Below, in pieces: positions 18,493 through 26,077 of a stretch of DNA of 64,000 bases. A model generated the notes under the pieces. It had not been told where the DNA came from and made no database searches. It was given only the letters and a program-made list of their open reading frames with translations. Made by a program: the position numbers and the translations under genes. The stretch covers positions 181,957-245,956 of the forward strand of contig NZ_FOVW01000008.1 in the NCBI RefSeq assembly GCF_900115305.1. The letters are read 5' to 3'. This stretch comes from Algoriphagus ornithinivorans. GTDB taxonomy: Bacteria > Bacteroidota > Bacteroidia > Cytophagales > Cyclobacteriaceae. Each line of letters begins with the position of its first letter. Position 1 is the stretch's first letter.

Positions 18493-18523
18493 CAAACTTA
18501 AACCCGAAATATCAGACTTACAA
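18493..18523 (-). promoter_or_regulatory. Promoter of the ilv-leu operon
   Basis: On the minus strand TTG (18523-18521), 20 nt, then TAAGTTTG (18500-18493), matching the Bacteroidota consensus TTG-N19/20-TAnnTTTG. Transcription would start near 18486, about 14 nt upstream of the leader-peptide ATG. Confidence 0.75.
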
Positions 18524-18816
18524 TATTTAATTCTCCTTTTTATCTTAAAGCCAAAATATAAAGTATTGTAAAATGATTTTTATCAAAATTTTAATCCGTA
18601 TTAAACCCTTAAATCCCTATATTTTGAAGATTTGATTTTAAAAATATCCGATTTTCAAAATTATATATTGATTTACACTATTTTCAAATTTTTTCTCATT
18701 TCGTTTCCTTTTTTATAAGAAAAAAATCCTTTCATCCGAAGTCCTATAATTTTTAGGAAAATCCTTGCATATTTTTCAATTGTTACTTTAAGCCTTTATC
18801 ACATAAAAAATCCCTC
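18524..18816. other. AT-rich divergent intergenic region between the ilv leader and ispE
   Basis: About 290 bases of very AT-rich DNA between the minus-strand ilv promoter and the plus-strand ispE -7 element. I see no reading frame with coding character, no tRNA and no strong hairpin. It is probably upstream promoter DNA for both directions. Confidence 0.5.
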
Positions 18817-18824
18817 TATTTTTG
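18817..18824 (+). promoter_or_regulatory. -7 promoter element of ispE
   Basis: TATTTTTG matches TAnnTTTG and ends 16 nt before the ispE ATG, giving a short leader. No TTG is found at the expected -33 spacing. Confidence 0.5.
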
Positions 18825-18840
18825 TCAAAAGACTTTTCTG

Positions 18841-19650
18841 ATGATCACATTTCCAAACGCAAAAATTAATCTAGGGCTTCACATCACTTCTAAAAGAAAG
18901 GATGGTTACCATGAAATCGAAACTTGTATGGTTCCTATTCCACTCTATGATGCTTTGGAAATGATTTTGGATAAAAAGGGTGGCTGGGAAGGTACAGGTT
19001 TATCGATTCCCGGTGATTCAAAGGATAATTTGATTCTCAAGGCGGAAAAGCTGATTCGAAAGGACTTCCAAGGATTACCCAATCTAAAGATTCATTTACA
19101 CAAAAACATCCCAATGGGCGCCGGTCTTGGAGGAGGATCAGCGGATGGTGCTTTTGCCTTGACATTGATGAACAATCTGTTTGATCTGCATTTAGACAAT
19201 TTTTTCTTGGAGGAATATGCGGCTCAACTGGGAAGTGATTGTCCATTCTTTATTGAAAATACTCCAAAAATTGCAAGAGGACGTGGGGAAATATTAGAGC
19301 CCATTGACATTTCCCTAAGCGGATGTCATTTAATTCTGGTCAACCCAGGAATCCATATTGGAACCAAAGAGGCCTATGCTGGAGTAAGCCCTTCCCCGCC
19401 TAAGGTAAAGCTTGAGGAGATTTTGGCAGATCGAAATAGATGGAAAGATGAGCTGGTCAATGATTTTGAAGCAAGTGTCTTCCAGAATCATCCTGAAATT
19501 GCAAAAATCAAGAAGCAACTATATGAGGCTGGAGCTTTTTATGCCGCCATGTCCGGTTCAGGATCTACAGTTTTTGGACTGTTTGAATCTAAACCCACAT
19601 CTTTTTCAATAGATAAGGATTATTTCATTTTTGAAAGCGATTTGAAATAA
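18841..19650 (+). CDS. ispE: 4-diphosphocytidyl-2-C-methyl-D-erythritol kinase
   Basis: A 269-residue GHMP-family kinase of the MEP isoprenoid pathway; it phosphorylates CDP-methylerythritol with ATP. The N-terminal PNAKINLGLHI (substrate binding Lys), the ATP loop PMGAGLGGGSADG at 91-103 and the C-terminal AAMSGSGSTVFGLF are all present. Length is slightly short but usual for Bacteroidota. It is monocistronic or leads into the toxin-antitoxin pair 43 nt downstream. IspH of the same pathway is encoded at 40180-41076. Confidence 0.95.
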   Translation: MITFPNAKINLGLHITSKRKDGYHEIETCMVPIPLYDALEMILDKKGGWEGTGLSIPGDSKDNLILKAEKLIRKDFQGLPNLKIHLHKNIPMGAGLGGGSADGAFALTLMNNLFDLHLDNFFLEEYAAQLGSDCPFFIENTPKIARGRGEILEPIDISLSGCHLILVNPGIHIGTKEAYAGVSPSPPKVKLEEILADRNRWKDELVNDFEASVFQNHPEIAKIKKQLYEAGAFYAAMSGSGSTVFGLFESKPTSFSIDKDYFIFESDLK

Positions 19651-19693
19651 ATCTATTTAACTTTTATATTTAAAAATCATAAATACAAATCTC

Positions 19694-19939
19694 ATGGCGA
19701 CTTTCACTAGTTCCTTGCCTGATGACCTTTTGAAAAAACTCTCAGCAGCAGCCAAAAACCTTTCAGTGCCGAAAAATAAATTGATTGAGCAAGCGCTTTC
19801 ACTATACCTAGACCATCTAAAAAGGGCTGAGTATATCAAATCATTTCAAAAAGCATCTCAAGATCAAGACTTGCTATCTATGGCTGAAGAAGGTATGGCT
19901 TCCTATTTAAAACAGGTAGAAGATCATGAAGCAAGGTGA
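19694..19939 (+). CDS. Ribbon-helix-helix antitoxin (MazE/CopG-like)
   Basis: An 81-residue protein with an N-terminal ribbon-helix-helix pattern: strand TFTSSLPDDLLKKL followed by KNLSVPKNKLIEQALSLYLDHL. The C-terminal acidic half (SMAEEGMASYLKQVED) would bind the toxin. Its stop overlaps the downstream toxin gene by 14 bp, the usual antitoxin-first order. It probably represses its own promoter. It belongs to the RHH rather than the SpoVT/AbrB type of MazE partner. Confidence 0.8.
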   Translation: MATFTSSLPDDLLKKLSAAAKNLSVPKNKLIEQALSLYLDHLKRAEYIKSFQKASQDQDLLSMAEEGMASYLKQVEDHEAR

Positions 19940-20258
19940 AATCTGGTATATTGATCTCAATCCTATTCGGGGTTCAGAACAAGCTGGAATAAGACCTGCT
20001 GTAATCCTAAGCGGTAATTTGATGAATACTCATTTGAATGTAATCTGGATTGCGCCGATCACCACGAAAATCAAAAAGTATAAAGGGAACCCGATTTTAA
20101 CTCCGAATCCAGACAATGGACTTAGCTCTGACTCAGAATTATTGATTTTTCACCTTCGCTCAGTTAGTAAAGAGCGATTGATAAGAAAACTGGGGAAAAT
20201 CACTTCTAGTGAATTAAAAGAGGCACTCGAAACAGTTGAAGATCTGATCAAACTTTAA
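19926..20258 (+). CDS. MazF/PemK-like endoribonuclease toxin
   Basis: A 110-residue protein of the MazF/PemK fold. It begins KQGEIWYIDLNPIRGSEQAGIRPAVILSG, matching the family signature (GEIWxVxLdP..GsEqxGxRPavils), and has the PITTKIKKY strand with the catalytic Thr region. Family members are ribosome-independent mRNA interferases. It overlaps the antitoxin by 14 bp. The motifs are intact, so the toxin is probably functional. It is convergent with the transporter gene, overlapping its end by 4 bp. Confidence 0.88.
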   Translation: MKQGEIWYIDLNPIRGSEQAGIRPAVILSGNLMNTHLNVIWIAPITTKIKKYKGNPILTPNPDNGLSSDSELLIFHLRSVSKERLIRKLGKITSSELKEALETVEDLIKL

Positions 20259-21169
20259 CCCAAAGTCCTTACAGCTTTCCTTCTCTTGTTCCAATAATTC
20301 AACACGGGATAGGTTAGAACAGAAACCAATATTATTAAGGTGCCCAAATAGAATTCCGGAGTCATTTTTTCGCTTTCTCCAAAAATCAAAACAGCCAAGA
20401 CAATCCCGTAAACAGGCTCTAGATTGATCGTCAAGTTGATAGAAAATACAGTGAGCCTTTTCATCAATTCCACCGAAACCGAAAATGCATATACTGTACA
20501 AATTCCACCCAGAATCAGCAACCAAAACCAATCATTTCCCACCCAGGCCCACTGAATTCCTTTCCCCTCTGTGAAAAACTCTGCGTAAATAGGCATAAAC
20601 AGCAGTGTAAACAAACAGGCTCCGGCCATTTCGTAAAATGTGATTTGATAGGGACTATGACGCTGAGTTAGCCTTCCATTGATCACGGAAAAGCAGGCCG
20701 CTAAAAAAGCAGAACCCAAAGCCATGGCCATTCCCAGCCAGTATCCTGTTTCAAATTTGAAAATGACAATCAAGCCTGAAATCACCATTAAACCTAAGGC
20801 AACTTCATACCATTTGATTTTAGTGCGATTGAAAAAAGGCTCAACAAAGGCTGTCCAAAGTGAGGTGGTAGCCATTCCCGCCAAACACACGGAAGCAGTA
20901 GAAACACGGGCAGACCAAAAGAATAAAATCCAGTGTAATGCAATCAAAAATCCTGTTCCAAGCACTTTCCACATCTGTGGAGTCGGGATAAGTAAAGGCT
21001 TCTTTCTCCAAAAAAGCAGAAGAGTGACTCCCAAAGATGCAATTAAGGTTCTGTAAAAAACCAGTTCCAAAGCTGGGAGAGAGATCAACAAGCCTAAAAT
21101 GGCCGTAAAACCCCATATCAATACTATGAAATGAAGCAATAAATAATCTTTGATGGTGCTGGATTGCAT
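20255..21169 (-). CDS. DMT-superfamily transporter (EamA family)
   Basis: A 304-residue inner-membrane protein with about ten hydrophobic segments in two EamA repeats: the first starts at LLLHFIVLIWGFTAILGLL, and the second follows MVISGLIVIFKFETGYW. The end of the second repeat has NLEPVYGIVLAVLIFGE, a classic EamA signature. Substrate cannot be told; relatives export amino acids or metabolites. It is immediately downstream (0 nt) of the LptG-like gene and probably co-transcribed with it. Confidence 0.88.
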   Translation of the reverse strand: MQSSTIKDYLLLHFIVLIWGFTAILGLLISLPALELVFYRTLIASLGVTLLLFWRKKPLLIPTPQMWKVLGTGFLIALHWILFFWSARVSTASVCLAGMATTSLWTAFVEPFFNRTKIKWYEVALGLMVISGLIVIFKFETGYWLGMAMALGSAFLAACFSVINGRLTQRHSPYQITFYEMAGACLFTLLFMPIYAEFFTEGKGIQWAWVGNDWFWLLILGGICTVYAFSVSVELMKRLTVFSINLTINLEPVYGIVLAVLIFGESEKMTPEFYLGTLIILVSVLTYPVLNYWNKRRKAVRTLG

Positions 21170-22243
21170 CTATCGAGGTACAGTTTTATACAAGACTAAT
21201 CCCGTCAGGGCGAAAATGATATTGGGCAGCCAAACCGCCAATATAGGATAGTCTGCTCCATTTTCTGCAAATGTTCTGGACAGAATAAATAATAGGATGT
21301 ATACAAAAGCCAGTAAGAACCCCATCGCGATCTGAAACCCAGAGCCTCCTCTGGTTTTCCTCGCAGACATAATTACCCCGATAAAGGTCAGGATCAAGGC
21401 CGCAAATGGTGACATAAAGCGAACATATCGCTCTATCTTGTAGTACTCAACATTATCTGCTCCTCGATCTTCCAGAATGCGGATCTGTTTACTCAACTGG
21501 GGCAATTTGAGTGTTTCATGATGATTTTCTGGAACTCCAAAATCAGCTGGAACAATAGACAAAGTAGTATCCATTTTTTCCCCAACCGACCACTCTTCTT
21601 TCCTGTCTTTCAATTCTCTCAACCTCCAATTGATCAAAGTCCAGACATTTTTGGCAGTATCCCACTCTATTCTATCGGATGATATTTTGGCAAAGAGCTT
21701 ACCATCCTCAATAGTTTCTAAAGTGAAGTTGTATCCAGTATTACTTGTCTTAAAAAATCGACTCAAATAGGCATAGCTATTATCCCCCACCTTGATATGA
21801 ATGTTTTGCTCTGTATTGGGAGCCCCTTTTTCCAAATAGACCATCTTAAATACTGTCATTCCTTCCGTTGCGGAAGGAAGCACCCAACCATTCAGATAAA
21901 AGCTAACGCCACCAATCAAAGCGGCACCTACTAAAAATGGTCTCAATAATCGCACAAAGCTCACCCCACTACTTAAAATAGCAATGATTTCTGTTCTTCC
22001 GGCCATTTTGGAAGTAATGAAAATGACAGAGATGAATACGGTGATCGGAGTTAATAAATTATTGAGATAAAGACCATAGTTGCCCATATACCTCAATATC
22101 TCACCTGCAGGAACCTGGTTGGAAATGTACTTATCGTTTTTCTCGGTAAAATCCAGCACCAAAACCACCAAAATCAACATCAGGACCACAAAGAAGTAGG
22201 TCTTCAGGAAATCCTTGATGATTAATTTGTCGAGTAGTTTCAT
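21170..22243 (-). CDS. LptF/LptG-family permease
   Basis: A 357-residue inner-membrane protein with three N-terminal and three C-terminal helices around a periplasmic domain, the LptF/LptG (YjgP/YjgQ) layout. N-terminal LDKLIIKDFLKTYFFVV and LTPITVFISVIFITSKMAGRTEIIA are typical. It would form the transmembrane part of the lipopolysaccharide-extracting ABC transporter. The other permease and LptB are not in the window. It starts 1 nt after tgt, a pairing often seen in Bacteroidota genomes. Confidence 0.88.
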   Translation of the reverse strand: MKLLDKLIIKDFLKTYFFVVLMLILVVLVLDFTEKNDKYISNQVPAGEILRYMGNYGLYLNNLLTPITVFISVIFITSKMAGRTEIIAILSSGVSFVRLLRPFLVGAALIGGVSFYLNGWVLPSATEGMTVFKMVYLEKGAPNTEQNIHIKVGDNSYAYLSRFFKTSNTGYNFTLETIEDGKLFAKISSDRIEWDTAKNVWTLINWRLRELKDRKEEWSVGEKMDTTLSIVPADFGVPENHHETLKLPQLSKQIRILEDRGADNVEYYKIERYVRFMSPFAALILTFIGVIMSARKTRGGSGFQIAMGFLLAFVYILLFILSRTFAENGADYPILAVWLPNIIFALTGLVLYKTVPR

Positions 22244-22244
22244 A

Positions 22245-23375
22245 TTAAAGTCTAGTGCTCACCTTCTTGACCATTTGCTCTTTCCAAACGGCAAAGTCCC
22301 CCGCGAGGATATGTTCCCTCGCCTGTCCTACTAACCATAGGTAAAACGCTAAATTATGAATACTGGCGATTTGCGCAGCTAAAATCTCCTTAGAAATAGT
22401 TAAATGCCGCAAATAAGCCTTGGAATAAAAAGTACTCGCATAATTACCTATTGCAGGATCAATTGCAGAGAAATCATCCTCCCATTTTTTATTTCGGATA
22501 TTAATAATCCCTTCTGAGGTAAAAAGCATCCCATTTCTTGCATTCCGGGTAGGCATTACACAGTCAAACATATCCACACCCAAGGCAATGCATTCCAAAA
22601 TATTAGCTGGAGTTCCTACTCCCATCAAATAACGAGGTTTGTCTTGAGGTAAAATATCAGTCACCAGCTCCGTCATTTCATACATCATTTCTGCAGGCTC
22701 ACCTACCGATAGTCCTCCGATAGCATTACCTTCCCGCTCTCTGGAGGCAATAAATTCAGCGCTTTGCTTGCGCAAGTCTTTGTAAACTGAGCCTTGAACA
22801 ATCGGGAAAAGCGTTTGGCTATAGCCGTACTTGCCAGTGGTAGAATCAAACTGAGTGATACATCTATCTAACCAACGATGGGTCATTTCCATGGACTTTC
22901 TAGCATAGCCATACTCGCAAGGGTATGGAGTACATTCATCAAAGGCCATGATTATATCAGCTCCTATGGTCCGCTGAATATCCATGACATTTTCAGGAGT
23001 AAAGTGATGCTTAGAACCGTCAATATGCGACTTGAACATCACCCCATCCTCTTTTATTTTTCGGCTACCTGATAAAGAAAAAACCTGATAACCTCCACTA
23101 TCGGTCAAAATAGGCCTATCCCAACCATTAAAACGATGAAGCCCCCCTGCTTTTTCTATGATATCTAATCCCGGTCTCAAATAGAGGTGATAAGTATTGC
23201 CTAAGATAATCTGAGCCTGAATATCCTCCTTCAGTTCTCTTTGATGGACTGCCTTGACGCTTCCGGCAGTTCCAACAGGCATAAAAATAGGGGTTTGAAT
23301 CGTTCCATGATCCGTTTCGACTGTACCGACTCTGGCTTTGGTCTGTGGATCAGTATGCTTTAAGGTAAACTTCAT
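22245..23375 (-). CDS. tgt: tRNA-guanine transglycosylase (queuine tRNA-ribosyltransferase)
   Basis: A 376-residue enzyme exchanging guanine-34 for a queuosine precursor in GUN-anticodon tRNAs. TDSGGYQVFSLSG carries the general base Asp, IVQGSVYKDLRKQSAE and GGLSVGE the nucleophile region, and DCVMPTRNARNG is present. The expected zinc cysteines near the C-terminus are not evident, since the end reads LRHLTISKEILAAQIASIHN; this occurs in Bacteroidota Tgt. ATG at 23375 is chosen: the frame extends 22 codons further but then covers a good -7 promoter element. Confidence 0.93.
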   Translation of the reverse strand: MKFTLKHTDPQTKARVGTVETDHGTIQTPIFMPVGTAGSVKAVHQRELKEDIQAQIILGNTYHLYLRPGLDIIEKAGGLHRFNGWDRPILTDSGGYQVFSLSGSRKIKEDGVMFKSHIDGSKHHFTPENVMDIQRTIGADIIMAFDECTPYPCEYGYARKSMEMTHRWLDRCITQFDSTTGKYGYSQTLFPIVQGSVYKDLRKQSAEFIASREREGNAIGGLSVGEPAEMMYEMTELVTDILPQDKPRYLMGVGTPANILECIALGVDMFDCVMPTRNARNGMLFTSEGIINIRNKKWEDDFSAIDPAIGNYASTFYSKAYLRHLTISKEILAAQIASIHNLAFYLWLVGQAREHILAGDFAVWKEQMVKKVSTRL

Positions 23376-23428
23376 CTCTTGATTTTCAATGATGTGGACT
23401 TCATCCACGAAATGATGGGATTGGCCTG

Positions 23429-23436
23429 CAAAAATA
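23429..23436 (-). promoter_or_regulatory. -7 promoter element of tgt
   Basis: TATTTTTG on the minus strand matches TAnnTTTG, 53 nt upstream of the chosen tgt start. It lies inside the over-extended reading frame, which argues against the longer start. No clear -33 TTG. Confidence 0.45.
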
Positions 23437-23471
23437 TCCACTTATTCTTAAATGAATGCCTAAATGTCTTT

Positions 23472-23479
23472 TATATTTG
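23472..23479 (+). promoter_or_regulatory. -7 promoter element of the GT2-sigma-rsmG operon
   Basis: TATATTTG matches TAnnTTTG exactly and ends 17 nt before the ATG of the glycosyltransferase gene. It is divergent from, and 35 nt away from, the tgt element. No TTG at the expected spacing. Confidence 0.5.
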
Positions 23480-23496
23480 CCCAGCAAAATTGACCT

Positions 23497-24633
23497 ATGG
23501 GCCTATTTTTACTTTGGTTTCTCTTCGGTATTGGCATTTTCATTCAAATCATCTATTTGTTGGTGATTTTTGGGCGAACTGCATTCTATAAATTGCCCAA
23601 ATCTGGTGGAAGTACAGCAGACGAGGAAGCAGTCACGGTGGTAGTTCCGGCTCATAATGAGTACAAAAACCTCAAAGTCCTGATCCCCAAACTATTCGAA
23701 CAAGATTACCCCAAATACGACGTATTGGTAATCAATGATCGAAGTACAGACAGAACCAAAAGGTTGCTGGAGGAGATGATGGCGATTTATCCTAGACTCA
23801 GGTCAGTCACCGTCAAATACACGCCCTCTCACGTAACTTCCAAAAAATATGCCCTGACCTTGGGTATCAAGGTGGCCAAAAGTGACGTCATTTTATTGAC
23901 AGATGCAGATTGTATTCCGGCCTCTGATCAGTGGATTAGAAAAATGACCCAACCGGTAAGGACTCAAGACAAGGTTTTCTCCATAGGATATTCAGGGTAT
24001 GAGCGCGTAAGTGGTTTCCTTAATAAATGGATTCAGTTCGAAACCCTGAAGACCGGACTTTACTATTTATCCTTTGCATTGTGGAAAGCTCCTTTTATGG
24101 GAGTAGGACGAAATTTATGCTATAGAAGAAGCTTTTTCATGGAAGTGAAAGCCTTCAAAGGTATTTGGCATATTGAAGGGGGAGATGACGATTTATTTGT
24201 AAATCGGTATGCAACCGGGAAAAACACTGCAGTTGTAATTGATCCAGAAGCTAATACACTTTCCAAACCGAAAGAAAATTGGAAAGAATACAAGGTTCAG
24301 AAGAAAAGACATCTGCATGCAGGAAAATATTACAGAGGAGAGGATAAGCGAAAAATCGGCTTTTATGCATTATCCCACGCCTTATTTTGGATTGGGGGTC
24401 TTGGCTTATTGATTTATTTTGGTTTGGAGGGCAACTGGGAACGTTTTCTTATCGTTTTCGGTATTATTCTAGTAAGATCATTTTTATTGTTGGGAATTTT
24501 CACCTCAGCAAGTAAAAAGATCAACGGTTCCAAAGTCCCTGCAAATATCCTGATCAATGACTTTTTGTATTTGGGTTATTTTTGGGTTTTAGGATCTGTT
24601 TCTCACCAGTCAAAAGACATTCAATGGAAGTAA
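23497..24633 (+). CDS. Membrane-bound family 2 glycosyltransferase
   Basis: A 378-residue protein with an N-terminal helix (residues 2-26), a GT-A domain and two C-terminal helices. Motifs: VTVVVPAHNEYKNL, VLVINDRSTDRT, LLTDADC (DxD) and EGGDDDLFVNRY. There is no QxxRW, but KKRHLHAGKYY occupies a similar place. Substrate unknown; it probably acts in cell-envelope or exopolysaccharide synthesis. The stop overlaps the sigma-factor start by 10 bp. It heads an operon with an ECF sigma factor and rsmG, an unusual functional mix. Confidence 0.85.
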   Translation: MGLFLLWFLFGIGIFIQIIYLLVIFGRTAFYKLPKSGGSTADEEAVTVVVPAHNEYKNLKVLIPKLFEQDYPKYDVLVINDRSTDRTKRLLEEMMAIYPRLRSVTVKYTPSHVTSKKYALTLGIKVAKSDVILLTDADCIPASDQWIRKMTQPVRTQDKVFSIGYSGYERVSGFLNKWIQFETLKTGLYYLSFALWKAPFMGVGRNLCYRRSFFMEVKAFKGIWHIEGGDDDLFVNRYATGKNTAVVIDPEANTLSKPKENWKEYKVQKKRHLHAGKYYRGEDKRKIGFYALSHALFWIGGLGLLIYFGLEGNWERFLIVFGIILVRSFLLLGIFTSASKKINGSKVPANILINDFLYLGYFWVLGSVSHQSKDIQWK

Positions 24634-25235
24634 ACGAGCGCGGATTTTCTAACAAAGCACTGGAAGACTTTGATCTGATAGACAAGGCAGTGGATGAAAA
24701 GGATCAGCAGGCCTATGCTACCCTCATGAAGCGGTATAAAAAGGCTGTTTATTTCATGATCCTAAAAATGATCCGGGATGCTGATGATGCAGAGGACTTG
24801 ACGATGGAGGCTTTTGCAAAAGCTTTTAAAAACCTGCATCGGTTCAAAAAAGACTACACCTTTTCCACCTGGCTATTTCGAATTGCCACTAACAATACCA
24901 TTGATTTCATTCGAAAAAAGAAGCTCAAAACCATGAGCTTGAACACGACCATGTCTGATGATAGTGGGAATGCAGTCAATATCGATGTGGAAGATGATGA
25001 CAACAATCCTCAGGATGAGTTTATCAAGTCTCAGCGTATAGAAATGGTGAGAATCTTTGTAGATAAGCTTCCTGCGAAATATCGAAAATTGGTTCAGCTG
25101 AGATACTTTGATGAGCTGTCTTATGAGGAAATCGCCCAAGAACTCGAGAAGCCTTTGGGAACTGTGAAAGCCCAACTTCACCGCTCCCGTGAACTTTTGT
25201 ATGAAATCGCCTCCGGCAAAGAAAAACACATCTAA
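24624..25235 (+). CDS. ECF-type RNA polymerase sigma factor
   Basis: A 203-residue sigma-70 family protein. Region 2 spans about residues 25-95 (YKKAVYFMILKMIRDADDAEDL, FSTWLFRIATNNTIDFIRKKK) and region 4 about 140-195 (LPAKYRKLVQLRYFDELSYEEIAQEL, GTVKAQLHRSRELL). A long acidic linker (about 105-130) separates them. ATG at 24624 overlaps the end of the GT2 gene; an earlier in-frame ATG would overlap it by 52 bp. No anti-sigma gene is adjacent, so it may be controlled by expression level. Its stop shares one base with the rsmG start (TAATG). Confidence 0.9.
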   Translation: MEVNERGFSNKALEDFDLIDKAVDEKDQQAYATLMKRYKKAVYFMILKMIRDADDAEDLTMEAFAKAFKNLHRFKKDYTFSTWLFRIATNNTIDFIRKKKLKTMSLNTTMSDDSGNAVNIDVEDDDNNPQDEFIKSQRIEMVRIFVDKLPAKYRKLVQLRYFDELSYEEIAQELEKPLGTVKAQLHRSRELLYEIASGKEKHI

Positions 25236-25879
25236 TGAATACAGGCACTCAGCTGATTCTTTCCTACTTTCCTAATCTGACCGAAAAGCAAATCGAGCAA
25301 TTAGACCGATTACAGGAATTATACGAGGATTGGAACTCTAAAATCAATGTAATCAGTCGAAAGGACATGGATCAGTTCTATGTTCATCATGTGCTGCACT
25401 CATTGGGGATTGCAAAAGTGATGGGATTTCAGCCTGGCACAAAAGTATTGGATATTGGTACAGGAGGAGGATTTCCGGGTATTCCTTTGGCTATTTTATT
25501 TCCTGACACCCACTTTCATTTGGTGGATTCTATTGGCAAAAAAATCACTGTAGTTAAGGAAGTGACAAAAGCATTGAAGCTAAGCAATGTCGAAGCACAG
25601 CAAGTGCGGGCCGAAACCTTAGTTAGAAAATACGATTTCGTGATCAGCAGAGCCGTGACCCGAATGATCAATTTTTATCCTTGGGTCAAAGGAAAAATCA
25701 AAAAAGAGGACTTCAACGAGTTTCCCAATGGAATCCTCTACCTCAAAGGAGGGGAAGTGGATGAAGAAATGGAAGAAACAGGCAAATCCTATGTCACTTA
25801 TCATTTGGAAGACTATTTCAAAGAAGAATTTTTTGAGACCAAAAAAGTGGTCTATATGCCTTGGGAGGATAAAAGATAA
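25235..25879 (+). CDS. rsmG: 16S rRNA (guanine527-N7)-methyltransferase
   Basis: A 214-residue SAM-dependent methyltransferase (GidB). N-terminal LYEDWNSKINVISRKD and the SAM motif VLDIGTGGGFPGIPLAI near residue 70 are diagnostic, followed by HLVDSIGKK and VISRAVT. It methylates G527 of 16S rRNA. The start overlaps the sigma-factor stop by one base. The 198-bp gap after it, before dnaE, has no obvious gene or hairpin. Confidence 0.95.
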   Translation: MNTGTQLILSYFPNLTEKQIEQLDRLQELYEDWNSKINVISRKDMDQFYVHHVLHSLGIAKVMGFQPGTKVLDIGTGGGFPGIPLAILFPDTHFHLVDSIGKKITVVKEVTKALKLSNVEAQQVRAETLVRKYDFVISRAVTRMINFYPWVKGKIKKEDFNEFPNGILYLKGGEVDEEMEETGKSYVTYHLEDYFKEEFFETKKVVYMPWEDKR

Positions 25880-26077
25880 AAGTATTAAGAGTCAACTTCA
25901 ATGCTTTTTTCAATCAAATGGCTTCTATGATTGACTTAATTTTATTTTACTTTTTCTGGTAATATTAAACCAAACTGGTAATAGAATTTAATTCTAATTC
26001 TCCCCGACAATTCCTGCCACTTGACTTTTTTGACTCCTTCAAATGACCTAATTTGAAGCCTCAATTTTCTGTGCTGT

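Noticed and set aside
25880..26077. Possible RNA gene or riboswitch upstream of dnaE
   Set aside because: No conserved stems, cloverleaf or terminator could be drawn in these 198 bases.
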